Source: Rhodococcus sovatensis
Lineage (GTDB): Bacteria; Actinomycetota; Actinomycetes; Mycobacteriales; Mycobacteriaceae
DNA: 64,000 nt
NCBI RefSeq assembly: GCF_037327425.1
Contig: NZ_CP147846.1
Span: 3,720,001-3,784,000 of the forward strand
Direction: 5' to 3'
Positions 33,012-41,626 of this stretch are shown here, in pieces (the first letter of the stretch is position 1; every line of letters begins with the position of its first letter). The position numbers were made by a program, and so were the translations under genes. The notes beneath the pieces are model-generated. The model saw only the letters and a list, made by a program, of their open reading frames with translations, was not told where the DNA came from and did no database searches.

Positions 33012-34241
33012 TCAGCCCTTTCGGTTCTTCTTGCCGCCGAAGCCGCCGGCGAACGAACGACTCCCCTGTGTTTTCGGCACGTCCTTCGCGGGCGCCTGCG
33101 GGACAGCACTGGTTCCGCCATAGTAGTTGCCGTGGCGGCCGGGTTCGTTCTTCGCCGCGCGGATCGCGCGACCGTCCGGACCCGAATCATCCTCGTCGAC
33201 AACAACAGCGACGGGGTCGTGAGTATGGTCCCCCTCGTGACCATGCCCATGGCCGTGACCATGACCATGTCCGTGGTCCTCGTCGATCACCGCGTTCGGA
33301 TCGATCAGTCGCGGGATCGCACCGGTCGCCTTACGCACATCCTTGTCGTACTTGACGACGACGGACACCGTGTCGCTCAGCAACTTTGCAGTCAACTCGC
33401 TTGCACCGAGAACGGCGAGAGTCTTTGCCCAGTCCACGGTTTCGGAGATGCTCGGCGACTTGCGGAGTTCGAGCTCTCGCAATCCGCGCACCACCTGAAC
33501 GAGCTGGCCGGCCAGAGCCTCCGACAGGCCGGTGTCCTTCGAATTGACGATGTCGAGTTCACGCTCGGCCGTCGGGTAGTCCAAGAAGCTGTGCAGGCAA
33601 CGACGTTTCAGCGCAGCGGACAGATCACGTGTGTTGTTCGACGTCAGAATCACGTAGGGCGGGATCTTCGCGGTGAACGTTCCGAGCTCGGGAACGGACA
33701 CCTGGTTCTCGCCGAGCAATTCGAGCAACACCGCTTCGAGTGCCTCGTCGGCGCGATCGACCTCGTCGATCAACAGCACGACGGGTTCCTCGGAGCGGAT
33801 GGCCTCGAGCAGCGGACGCGGAGCCAGGAACCGTTCGGAGAAGAAGACACTTTCCTGCGACGAGATCCGGTCCACCGCCTCGCCGAGAGTTTCCGCGTCG
33901 GCGACCAGTTGGCCGATCTTCTCCTTCAGCACCTGGGTGTACAGAAGCTGCTTGCCGTAGTCCCATTCGTACAGGGCCTTCGTCTCGTCCTGACCCTCAT
34001 AGCACTGCAGTCGCAACAGTCTTCGTCCGGTCACCTCGGCGAGAGTCTTTGCCAGCTCGGTTTTTCCGACCCCGGCGGGGCCTTCGAGCAGCACCGGCTT
34101 GTCGAGCCTGGACTGCAAGAACACCGTGGTGGCGAGACGGTCGTCGGCGATGTATCCGGCCTCACCGAAGCGCACGACGACGTCGTCGACGGATTCGAAA
34201 TCATGCTGTGCCGAAGCATTGATGGGCGTCGGGACTGACAC
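33012..34241 (-). CDS. MoxR-type AAA+ ATPase with a histidine-rich C-terminal region
   Basis: The 409-residue protein is an AAA+ ATPase: Walker A GPAGVGKT at 54-61, Walker B LLIDE at 156-160, sensor-1 Asn in ILTSNN near 198-203, and an Arg finger RRC at 213-215. A His-Gly repeat of six GH units, then EGDHTHD, lies at about 323-342, in a charged linker. MoxR proteins remodel or load metal enzymes; this one stands directly after an iron-type alcohol dehydrogenase and before a VWA gene. The His-rich stretch probably binds metal, perhaps iron or zinc, for insertion. Confidence 0.92.
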   Translation of the reverse strand: MSVPTPINASAQHDFESVDDVVVRFGEAGYIADDRLATTVFLQSRLDKPVLLEGPAGVGKTELAKTLAEVTGRRLLRLQCYEGQDETKALYEWDYGKQLLYTQVLKEKIGQLVADAETLGEAVDRISSQESVFFSERFLAPRPLLEAIRSEEPVVLLIDEVDRADEALEAVLLELLGENQVSVPELGTFTAKIPPYVILTSNNTRDLSAALKRRCLHSFLDYPTAERELDIVNSKDTGLSEALAGQLVQVVRGLRELELRKSPSISETVDWAKTLAVLGASELTAKLLSDTVSVVVKYDKDVRKATGAIPRLIDPNAVIDEDHGHGHGHGHGHGHEGDHTHDPVAVVVDEDDSGPDGRAIRAAKNEPGRHGNYYGGTSAVPQAPAKDVPKTQGSRSFAGGFGGKKNRKG

Positions 34242-34290
34242 GTGGGTGTTCCTTCCAGAGCAGAGCAGTGGTACTAGGTTGTGCCGTTCG

Positions 34291-34333
34291 CGCTCCCGCC
34301 CACCGACGGCATCGAAACCGGGGGGCGGGAGCG
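34291..34333. promoter_or_regulatory. Strong hairpin between the methanol dehydrogenase and moxR genes
   Basis: CGCTCCCGCCC at 34291-34301 pairs perfectly with GGGCGGGAGCG at 34323-34333. It starts 6 bases past the stop of the dehydrogenase on the minus strand. There is no T-run after it, so it could weaken rather than end transcription, lowering moxR relative to the abundant dehydrogenase, or protect the upstream mRNA. Confidence 0.6.
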
Positions 34334-34338
34334 AAAAG

Positions 34339-35631
34339 TCAGCCGATCAGATCGTCGAGGTCTCCGTGAACGGAGTGTTCGACGACAGGCCGAACAGTCT
34401 CGAACGTGCATTCCTTCAGGTTGCCCGGGGTGCAGGCGTCGCCGAGAACGTGGTTCGTGATGCGGTCGATGTCCGCATCGTCGCCGACGATCTTCGGCGA
34501 ATTCTCGTAGAACTTGGTCGGTCCCTTGCCGAGCCGGTTCTTGCTGTAGCTGTTCTGGTCGACGTCCGCGAACTTCTCCGGGATGCCGACGTCACGCAGG
34601 AGTTGGATGGCGGCTTCGAGCGCAGCGTGCGAGGCACGCTGATCCGTCATTCCGTGTGTGTCGATGCCCATGGCGACGGCGATGTCGGCGAACTTGCGGT
34701 AGTCGGCGGTCATGTTGAACGCCCACACCCGAGGCAACGCGATGGCGTTGTTGAGTCCGTGGTGGGTGTCGTAGAACGCGCTCACCGCGTGGCTGATGGA
34801 GTGAATGATGCCGAGGCCACCGGAGTTGAATGCCTGGGCGGCGATGTACTGCGCGTACATCATTCCTTCGCGACCGGGCAGGTCCTCGCCGTTCCATGTT
34901 GCGGCACGCAGGTTCTGGACGGTCATCTTGATCGCGTGCAGGGCGTTGCCCTTCGAAGGCTCGAAGTTCAGTCGCGACACGTACGGTTCGCTCGCATGCG
35001 CGAGTACGTCGAATCCACACTGTGCGGTGTAATCGGTCGGGCAGGTGTAGTACAGGACCGGATCGTCGATCGCCAGGGACGTCAGCGACGCGTCATCGAA
35101 GGCGACGTACTTGTGCGGGTTGTCGGGATCGGTTGTGGTGTCGGTGATCACGTATGCCCACGAGGTCTCCGAGCCGGTCCCTGCCGTCGTCGACACGGCG
35201 ATGTGCGGCGGATTCTTCGGGTTGTCGCTCTTGTTGAAGCCCTCGAACTCGTTGACACTGCGGCCGTCGTGCGCCACGGAGATGCGAGCACCCTTGCAGG
35301 CGTCGTGCGCAGAACCTCCACCGATGGACACGAAACTGTCACACTTGTTTTCGGTGTACATCGCGACCGAATCCATGACGTTGTAGTCCTTGGGATTGGA
35401 CTCGACCTTGTCGTAGAGCACGACTTCGAGGCCGTGGTACTTCATCGACTCGACGATCTTGTGCACCGTGTCCGTGCCACGCAACCCCGTGGTCATCACG
35501 AGGGTCTTCTTGAACCCGAGCTTGAGCGCCTCGGGACCGATCATCTCGTGTGCTCCCGGGCCCATCATGGCACGAGGGAACGGGTGGAACTCCTTGATGG
35601 GGAACGGTTTGAGCAGTTCGTCGACCTGCAT
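34339..35631 (-). CDS. mdo: NDMA-dependent methanol dehydrogenase (iron-type alcohol dehydrogenase, nicotinoprotein)
   Basis: The 430-residue enzyme closely matches the methanol:NDMA oxidoreductase of actinobacteria as I recall it, starting MQVDELLKPFPIKEFHPFPR. Family landmarks are GGGSAHD at 104-110, STTAGTGSETS near 148-156, and the metal-ligand segments with Asp208, His212, His277 and His281 (GFDVLAHASE, IIHSISHAVSAFYDTHHG). It oxidises methanol and other alcohols with a tightly bound NADH, and in vivo probably passes electrons to mycofactocin. The start with SD AGAGGA is preferred over a longer frame. Mycofactocin genes are not in the window. Confidence 0.92.
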   Translation of the reverse strand: MQVDELLKPFPIKEFHPFPRAMMGPGAHEMIGPEALKLGFKKTLVMTTGLRGTDTVHKIVESMKYHGLEVVLYDKVESNPKDYNVMDSVAMYTENKCDSFVSIGGGSAHDACKGARISVAHDGRSVNEFEGFNKSDNPKNPPHIAVSTTAGTGSETSWAYVITDTTTDPDNPHKYVAFDDASLTSLAIDDPVLYYTCPTDYTAQCGFDVLAHASEPYVSRLNFEPSKGNALHAIKMTVQNLRAATWNGEDLPGREGMMYAQYIAAQAFNSGGLGIIHSISHAVSAFYDTHHGLNNAIALPRVWAFNMTADYRKFADIAVAMGIDTHGMTDQRASHAALEAAIQLLRDVGIPEKFADVDQNSYSKNRLGKGPTKFYENSPKIVGDDADIDRITNHVLGDACTPGNLKECTFETVRPVVEHSVHGDLDDLIG

Positions 35632-35793
35632 GGCAGTGCATCCTCTCCGCGAAACGGATGTAAGTAGGTCATTCGCGCAACGCGGTGGTACACCCACGAT
35701 GCTGAAAACGACGCTAGATCCGCTGCGGATGCAATGACGGTCATTTCGGGCGAGACTGTTCCGTTCGGCCCCAAGTGGGTACCGACGAGACAG

Positions 35794-35827
35794 GAGAACC
35801 CCCTACCCGATCGGGTAGGGGGTTCTC
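35794..35827. terminator. Perfect 34-base palindrome after the acyl-CoA ligase gene
   Basis: Two perfect 17-base arms meet without a loop: GAGAACCCCCTACCCGA followed by TCGGGTAGGGGGTTCTC. It lies 34 bases past the stop of the ligase on the minus strand and upstream of the methanol dehydrogenase promoter region. A hairpin with a GATC centre would form. It has no T-run but is a plausible terminator or boundary element. Confidence 0.65.
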
Positions 35828-35860
35828 ACAGTTACTATCTCGGCTACTCGGCCGATTCTG

Positions 35861-37450
35861 CTACTTGGCCGATTCTGCAGCCCGCAGATCCTTGCGCAGG
35901 ATCTTGCCCGCAGCGGACTTCGGGACGGTCTCGATGAACTCGACCTTGCGCACCTTCTTGTGCGGGGACACACGCTCGGACACGAACGCCATGACGCCGT
36001 CCTCGTCGATCGTCGCGTTCGCCTGCAGTACGACGAAGGCCTTCGGCACCTCTTCGCCCTCGTCGTCCAGTACGCCGATGACCGCGGCGTCGGCGATCTC
36101 CGGATGCGTCAGCAACAACGCTTCGAGCTCGGCGGGCGGCACCTGGTAGCCCTTGTACTTGATGAGCTCTTTGAGCCGGTCGACGATGAAGACCACGCCC
36201 TCGGAGTCGACGACAGCGATGTCACCGGTGTGCAGGTAGCCGTCTTCGTCGAGTGTGTCCGACGTAGCCGCGGGATTGTTGAGGTACCCGAGCATGACGT
36301 TCGGGCCCTTGACCCACAACTCACCCGGCTTGGACCTGCCCTCGGCGGGAAGATCGATCTCCTCACCGCTTTCCGGGTCGACCAGCTTGTTGACGGTGTT
36401 CGCGAGTGGAAGACCGACCGAGCTGAGCGGCATGTCGTCACGATCGAACGGAATCGCGTGGCTGACGGGGCTGAGCTCGCTCATCCCGTAGCCCTGACGG
36501 ATGCGGGCGCCGAGCCTCGTCGCGACGGCCTTGCCGAGCTCCTCGTCCAGCGGGGCAGCACCGGAGAAGACGGTGTGCACACTCGAGAGGTCGTACTGAT
36601 CGATCAGCGGATGCTTTGCGAGCGCGACAGCCACCGGCGGCGCAATGAAGAGGTACGTCAGCTTGTTGTCCTGAATGATCCGGAGGAACTCCACCAGATC
36701 GAACTTCGGCATCGTCACCAGCCGGGCACGCAGCTTCAGCGCGATGTTGAGTAACACAGTCAGTCCGTAGATGTGGAAGAACGGCAGCACCGCGAGGACG
36801 CCGTCGTCGGCGTTGATGCCCACCCGCGGTTCCATCTGCGCGACGTTGGCGACGAGGTTGCGGTGCGTCAGGATCACGCCCTTCGGGACGCCCGTGGTGC
36901 CCGAGGAGTACGGCAAGACTGCGACCTGCGTCGCCGGATCGAACGACACGTCCGGTGCCGTGGCGCCTTGAGTGAGCAGGTCCTTCAGGCTCGGGTGCCC
37001 GTCGACGCCGTCGAGAACGATGATGTGATCGTCGGCGATCCCGACCTTCTCCGCCGCTGCCTTCGCCTGCGGGTACAGCGGCGAGACGGTGAAGAGGAAT
37101 TTCGCGCCCGAACCGGTGAGCTGCTTGGCGATGTCCTCTGCCGTGTAGAGAGCATTGATGGTGGTGGCAGTGCCACCTGCACGCAGAATGCCGTGCAGGA
37201 CCGACGCGAACGCCGGCACGTTGGGCGAGTGCAGGCCGACGACGTCACCGAGCTCGAGTCCTCGCGCAGCGAGGGCGCCGGCGATGCCGTTGATCTGCCC
37301 GATCAAGGCCTGATACGTGGTGACGGCCCCAGAGGTGCCGTCAATCAACGCAGGCTTTTGCAGATCGGCGTCCGCGATCGATCCGAACAGGTAGTCGTAG
37401 ACACTCAGATTCGGGATCTCGACGTCGGGAAAGGGACTGTTGAAGCTCAT
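35861..37450 (-). CDS. Acyl-CoA/4-coumarate-CoA ligase-like AMP-forming synthetase
   Basis: The 529-residue enzyme activates carboxylic acids with ATP and CoA. The AMP-binding motif YSSGTTGVPKG is near residues 186-196, YGMSELSPVSH near 333-343, and the A10 lysine is in PKSAAGKILRKDLR at the C-terminus. The opening MSFNSPFPDVEIPN is like phenylpropanoid-type ligases of actinobacteria (4CL-like or FadD). Substrate is uncertain. The start is the ATG at 37450 with AAGGAGAG before it. It ends at a 17-base tandem duplication. Confidence 0.88.
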   Translation of the reverse strand: MSFNSPFPDVEIPNLSVYDYLFGSIADADLQKPALIDGTSGAVTTYQALIGQINGIAGALAARGLELGDVVGLHSPNVPAFASVLHGILRAGGTATTINALYTAEDIAKQLTGSGAKFLFTVSPLYPQAKAAAEKVGIADDHIIVLDGVDGHPSLKDLLTQGATAPDVSFDPATQVAVLPYSSGTTGVPKGVILTHRNLVANVAQMEPRVGINADDGVLAVLPFFHIYGLTVLLNIALKLRARLVTMPKFDLVEFLRIIQDNKLTYLFIAPPVAVALAKHPLIDQYDLSSVHTVFSGAAPLDEELGKAVATRLGARIRQGYGMSELSPVSHAIPFDRDDMPLSSVGLPLANTVNKLVDPESGEEIDLPAEGRSKPGELWVKGPNVMLGYLNNPAATSDTLDEDGYLHTGDIAVVDSEGVVFIVDRLKELIKYKGYQVPPAELEALLLTHPEIADAAVIGVLDDEGEEVPKAFVVLQANATIDEDGVMAFVSERVSPHKKVRKVEFIETVPKSAAGKILRKDLRAAESAK

Positions 37451-37606
37451 GACTCTCCTTCGAACATGCAACGGAAATTATGACGAAACACTACAGTGAA
37501 TGCCATCACATCTGACATTTCCCTACTCCCGAGTCAGTTACGTGCCGCCTGTCGGTTTGCTTCGAACCACGACCACACCGGTGGCGCCCGGAGTCACTGA
37601 CGGCTG

Positions 37607-38872
37607 TCAGGATTTCGAATACGGCTTTCCTGCTGCTGCAGGCCCTCGAACGTGCCCGACGAGTCCCGCGACCGCGAAGATGGTCACGACGTACGGAAGC
37701 ATCAGCATGAACTCGCTAGGTACCGGGGATCCGATGATCCCGAGGACGTTCTGGAGGTTCGACGCGAAGCCGAACAGCAACGCGGCCAACGTCGCTCGGA
37801 TCGGATCCCACCGTCCGAAGATGACCGCCGCGAGCGCGATGTAACCCGCGCCCGCCGTCATCTCCTTGCCGAACGCTCCGACTGATCCGAGCGTGAAGTA
37901 CGCACCGCCGAGGCCCGCGATGGCACCGGCCAGGCACACGTTCCAGAATCTGGTCCGAGCCACGTTGATCCCGACGGTGTCCGCCGCCTGTGGGTGCTCA
38001 CCGACCGAGCGAAGCCGCAGACCCCACTTGGTGTGAAACAACCCGAACCACACCATGGCCACCACGAAATACATCAGGTACACGATCAGTGTCTGGCGGA
38101 ACAGCACCGGTCCGATCACCGGAATCTGCGACAGGAACGGAATTTCGATGCGCGCGAACCGAGGTGGCGCGTTCAACGTCTCCGTGTTCTTCGTCAGCAC
38201 CACCGAATACAGGAAACTCGTCAGACCGACGACCAGGACGTTGAGGACGACGCCGACGATGACCTGATTGACGAAGTACTTGATCGAGAACATCGCGAGC
38301 AGTGATGCGGTCAATGCTCCGGCGACCAATGCGGCAAGGAGCGCAACGTAAGTCGATCCTGTCACCGACGCAACGACTGCGCTGACGAACGCACCGGACA
38401 ACAACTGCCCTTCGATGGCGATGTTGATGACTCCGACGCGCTCGGAGATGACGCCGCCCATCGCACCGAAGATGAGCGGTGTGCTCAGGGCGACCGCTCC
38501 GATCAACAGCCCCGGTACCGGCACCGTCGCACCGACGGCGGCCCACGTCAGAAAGCCCAGAACGAACACCACGGCATAGACGGCAAGCACCCACAGTGGA
38601 GTTGCTGCGCCTCGCACCACATTCCACGCGGCGAATGCGGTGACCAGTGTCAATACCACGAACAGTACGACGCCTGTAGCTGCCGCCGGCACCGCGACCG
38701 CGGGGAGCTGGACGAAGTCGTTGTCGCTGGCCAGCGCGAACGTCGTGGTCCCCGACTTCGCTCGAAGAACGAACATTACCAGCGCCAGGAGGGTCGCGAC
38801 GCCCAGAACACCGGGCACTTTCCAACTCTTCGAAGGCGCGAGGATCTCCCGCTGATCGTCGACTACGGTCAC
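37607..38872 (-). CDS. ABC transporter permease, BMP/nucleoside type (second permease)
   Basis: The 421-residue protein has an N-terminal region of several hydrophobic segments and then the BPD_transp_2 permease core, with the PLIFGAMGGVISERVGVINIAIEGQLL motif near residues 130-156, which is typical of simple-sugar and purine-nucleoside permeases (YufQ-like). The GTG start overlaps the other permease stop as GTGA. It completes a four-gene importer with the ATPase, the first permease and the lipoprotein. A nucleoside substrate is likely but not proved. Confidence 0.9.
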   Translation of the reverse strand: MTVVDDQREILAPSKSWKVPGVLGVATLLALVMFVLRAKSGTTTFALASDNDFVQLPAVAVPAAATGVVLFVVLTLVTAFAAWNVVRGAATPLWVLAVYAVVFVLGFLTWAAVGATVPVPGLLIGAVALSTPLIFGAMGGVISERVGVINIAIEGQLLSGAFVSAVVASVTGSTYVALLAALVAGALTASLLAMFSIKYFVNQVIVGVVLNVLVVGLTSFLYSVVLTKNTETLNAPPRFARIEIPFLSQIPVIGPVLFRQTLIVYLMYFVVAMVWFGLFHTKWGLRLRSVGEHPQAADTVGINVARTRFWNVCLAGAIAGLGGAYFTLGSVGAFGKEMTAGAGYIALAAVIFGRWDPIRATLAALLFGFASNLQNVLGIIGSPVPSEFMLMLPYVVTIFAVAGLVGHVRGPAAAGKPYSKS

Positions 38873-40095
38873 AGCGCACCCACTTTGGCCGTGTCCGCGC
38901 GGGCCGCGATGTCAGCGCCCGGCGGAGGTAACCGGAACACTGCACGGACCAGCGGCGGGGCAGCGATGAACAGCACGATGACGGACTGCACGACGAGCAC
39001 GATGTCGATCGGAATACCCTCTGCAGCCTGCATCGCGAATCCGCCTGCCTTGAACCCGCCGAACAGAATGCCCGCGAAGAACACGCCCCACGGTTTCGAC
39101 CGCCCCAGCAGCGCGACGGTGATGGCGTCGAAACCGATGCCGGCGTCGATGTCCGCACCGAACCCGGTGGTGACGGTCCCGAGCACCTGGGCGACGCCCG
39201 CGAGCCCGACGAGCGCCCCGGAGAGCACCATCGCATACAGGTACATGCGGTTGACGTTGATTCCGGCGATCTTCGACGCGTGCGGGTTCTCGCCGACGGC
39301 TCGGAAGCGGAAGCCGAGCGACGACCGCTCCAGCAGCCACCACACCGCGATCGTCACGATGACGACGAGCACGAACCCGAGATGCAGGGCATATCGATCA
39401 CCGAACAGCTTGGGGAACACCGCGGTCGATTCCATGGCCGCGGTCTTCGGGTTGTTCTGGCCCGGTGCCTGCAGCGCGCCGGGCGTCCTCAGCAGATACG
39501 CAACGAGGTAGAACGCGACGTAATTCAGCATGATCGTGACGATCACTTCGTGAGCACCGGTGCGTGCCTTGAGAACTCCGGCGATCCCACCCCACACCGC
39601 GCCGCCCAGAACTCCGGCGAGCACGGCAAGGATCAAGTGCAGACCGGCGGGCAGCTGGAGGGAGAACCCGACCCAGCCCGCACATGCGGCCGCGATCAGC
39701 ATCTGTCCGCGACCGCCGATGTTGAACATTCCGACCCGGAAAGCAAGCGCGACACCGAGACCCGCGACGATCAACGGCGTCGCGAACGTGAGTGTCTCCA
39801 ACAGCGGTTTGATGCCGTTCTCGAATCCTGGACGTCGGAAGTTGTACACCGCTCCCTGGAACAGGGAGGAATACGCGCCCGAGACTGCGTCCCACACCGC
39901 GACGAGCATGTCCGACGGTCGGGAAAAGAAATAGCCCGCAGCTTCCTGAACCTGCTCGTCGGTGACAGCAATGAGCACCGCACCCACAACCACGGCCATG
40001 AACACTGCCAGCACCGAAATGATTGCGCTGCCGGTGAATATCTGCCGCAGAACCACATGTGCGCGCGACGGCTGTGTATCTTGCGCGTCAGGCAT
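38869..40095 (-). CDS. ABC transporter permease, BMP/nucleoside type (first permease)
   Basis: The 408-residue protein has about ten hydrophobic helices and the permease motif GLGVALAFRVGMFNIGGRGQML near residues 112-133 (YufP-like). The start is taken as the ATG at 40095, which overlaps the ATPase stop by 8 bases and has GGTGGAG just before; a GTG at 40104 is an alternative. It pairs with the second permease to form the heterodimeric channel of the importer. Confidence 0.9.
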   Translation of the reverse strand: MPDAQDTQPSRAHVVLRQIFTGSAIISVLAVFMAVVVGAVLIAVTDEQVQEAAGYFFSRPSDMLVAVWDAVSGAYSSLFQGAVYNFRRPGFENGIKPLLETLTFATPLIVAGLGVALAFRVGMFNIGGRGQMLIAAACAGWVGFSLQLPAGLHLILAVLAGVLGGAVWGGIAGVLKARTGAHEVIVTIMLNYVAFYLVAYLLRTPGALQAPGQNNPKTAAMESTAVFPKLFGDRYALHLGFVLVVIVTIAVWWLLERSSLGFRFRAVGENPHASKIAGINVNRMYLYAMVLSGALVGLAGVAQVLGTVTTGFGADIDAGIGFDAITVALLGRSKPWGVFFAGILFGGFKAGGFAMQAAEGIPIDIVLVVQSVIVLFIAAPPLVRAVFRLPPPGADIAARADTAKVGAL

Positions 40096-41587
40096 GCTCT
40101 CCACCCATCATCAAACCCAGAACTTCGCGGGAGGTGTCGGCCGGCACGATGCCGACGATCGTGCCGCGATACATGACGGCTATTCGATCCGCCAGGGCAG
40201 CAACCTCGTCGAGCTCACTGGAGACGACGATCACCGGGATTCCCGAGTCTCTCGTCGCGACGATTCGTTTGTGCACGAACTCGATCGAGCCGACATCGAT
40301 TCCCCGTGTCGGCTGCGAGGCGACGAACAGCCGAAGCTCACGGCTCAATTCGCGAGCGAGGACGACCTTTTGCTGGTTGCCACCGGACAAGCGTCCGACC
40401 GCGGTGTCGATGCCGGGAGTCCGAACGTCGAACTCCTGGACCTTGTCGGCAGCGAACGTGTCCAGATAGTCGCGGCGGATCGCTCCTCGGCGGACGAACG
40501 GCTCGCCCGTCGACCTGTCGAGCATCAGGTTCTCCGCGATCGAGAATTCGCCGACCAGACCGTGGACCGTGCGGTCTTCGGGCACGAATCCGACGCCGGC
40601 GGCCAACACGTCGTGGACCGAGGAGCCGACCAGCGACCGGCCGTCGAGAAGGATTTCTCCGCTGATCCGGTCGCGAGCGCCGAGAAGCGCTTCGACGAAC
40701 TCGCCCTGCCCGTTGCCCTGAACCCCGGCTACCGCCAGGATCTCACCGGCGTGAACTTCGAGGCTGACGTCGTCGACGACCGCGTGCCCGTCCCCGTCGA
40801 AGACCGTCAGATTCTTGATGACCAACGCCGCCTCACCTGGCTGCGCCGGTTGCTTCGTCACCGTCAGCTGAACGTCGCGGCCGACCATCATCGCGGCGAG
40901 TTCCGCGTTGGTCGCCGTCGGCTCGGCCTGGCCGACGACCTTTCCGAGCCGGATCACGGTGATACGGTCCGCGACCTCACGCACCTCACGCAGCTTGTGC
41001 GTGATGAACACGATCGTGGTACCCGACTCGGCGAGTTCGCGCATGATGCGCATGAGGTCGTCGGTTTCCTGTGGAGTGAGCACCGCAGTCGGCTCGTCGA
41101 AGACCAGCACCGTGGCATCACGGCTGAGCGCCTTGATGATTTCGACGCGTTGCTGCACTCCGACGGGCAGGTCGTCGACCTTGGCATCGGGGTCGAGATC
41201 GAAACCGAAGCGCGCCGAAATCTCGCGCACCAGTTTTCGAGCCGCATCGAGATCGAGGCGCCCACCGCTTTTGGTGGTCTCGTGGCCGAGAATGATGTTC
41301 TCGGCCACCGTGAACACCGGGATCAGCATGAAGTGCTGGTGCACCATGCCGATCCCGGCCGCCATCGCGTCACCCGGTCCGGTGAATTCCTGCACGACTC
41401 CGTCGAGCAGAATCTTGCCCTCCTCGGCCCGATACAGACCGCTGAGCACGTTCATCAGTGTCGACTTGCCTGCACCGTTCTCACCGAGAAGGCAATGGAT
41501 CTCGCCTGTTTCGACGACGAGGTCGATGGAGTCGTTGGCGACGAGAGATCCGAACCGCTTCGTTATGCCCTGCAGTTCCAGCTTCAT
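40088..41587 (-). CDS. ABC transporter ATP-binding protein with two nucleotide-binding domains
   Basis: The 499-residue protein has two ATPase domains, as in sugar and nucleoside importers (YufO/RbsA-like). Domain 1 has Walker A GENGAGKST near 36-44, the degenerate signature LPVGVQQRVE and Walker B VLVFDEPTAVLTPQE. Domain 2 has an altered Walker A (GVQGNGQGEF) and the normal signature LSGGNQQKVVLARE. One functional site is usual for this group. It follows the lipoprotein gene in the operon. Confidence 0.92.
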   Translation of the reverse strand: MKLELQGITKRFGSLVANDSIDLVVETGEIHCLLGENGAGKSTLMNVLSGLYRAEEGKILLDGVVQEFTGPGDAMAAGIGMVHQHFMLIPVFTVAENIILGHETTKSGGRLDLDAARKLVREISARFGFDLDPDAKVDDLPVGVQQRVEIIKALSRDATVLVFDEPTAVLTPQETDDLMRIMRELAESGTTIVFITHKLREVREVADRITVIRLGKVVGQAEPTATNAELAAMMVGRDVQLTVTKQPAQPGEAALVIKNLTVFDGDGHAVVDDVSLEVHAGEILAVAGVQGNGQGEFVEALLGARDRISGEILLDGRSLVGSSVHDVLAAGVGFVPEDRTVHGLVGEFSIAENLMLDRSTGEPFVRRGAIRRDYLDTFAADKVQEFDVRTPGIDTAVGRLSGGNQQKVVLARELSRELRLFVASQPTRGIDVGSIEFVHKRIVATRDSGIPVIVVSSELDEVAALADRIAVMYRGTIVGIVPADTSREVLGLMMGGEHA

Positions 41588-41626
41588 GGCATTTCGACGT
41601 TCATGTCCTCTTACTGTGTGTCGGGG

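Noticed and set aside
33012..34241. Histidine-rich stretch of MoxR as a sequencing artefact or affinity tag
   Set aside because: The GH units use mixed codons and the neighbour VWA protein has independent His-rich patches, so this is natural sequence.
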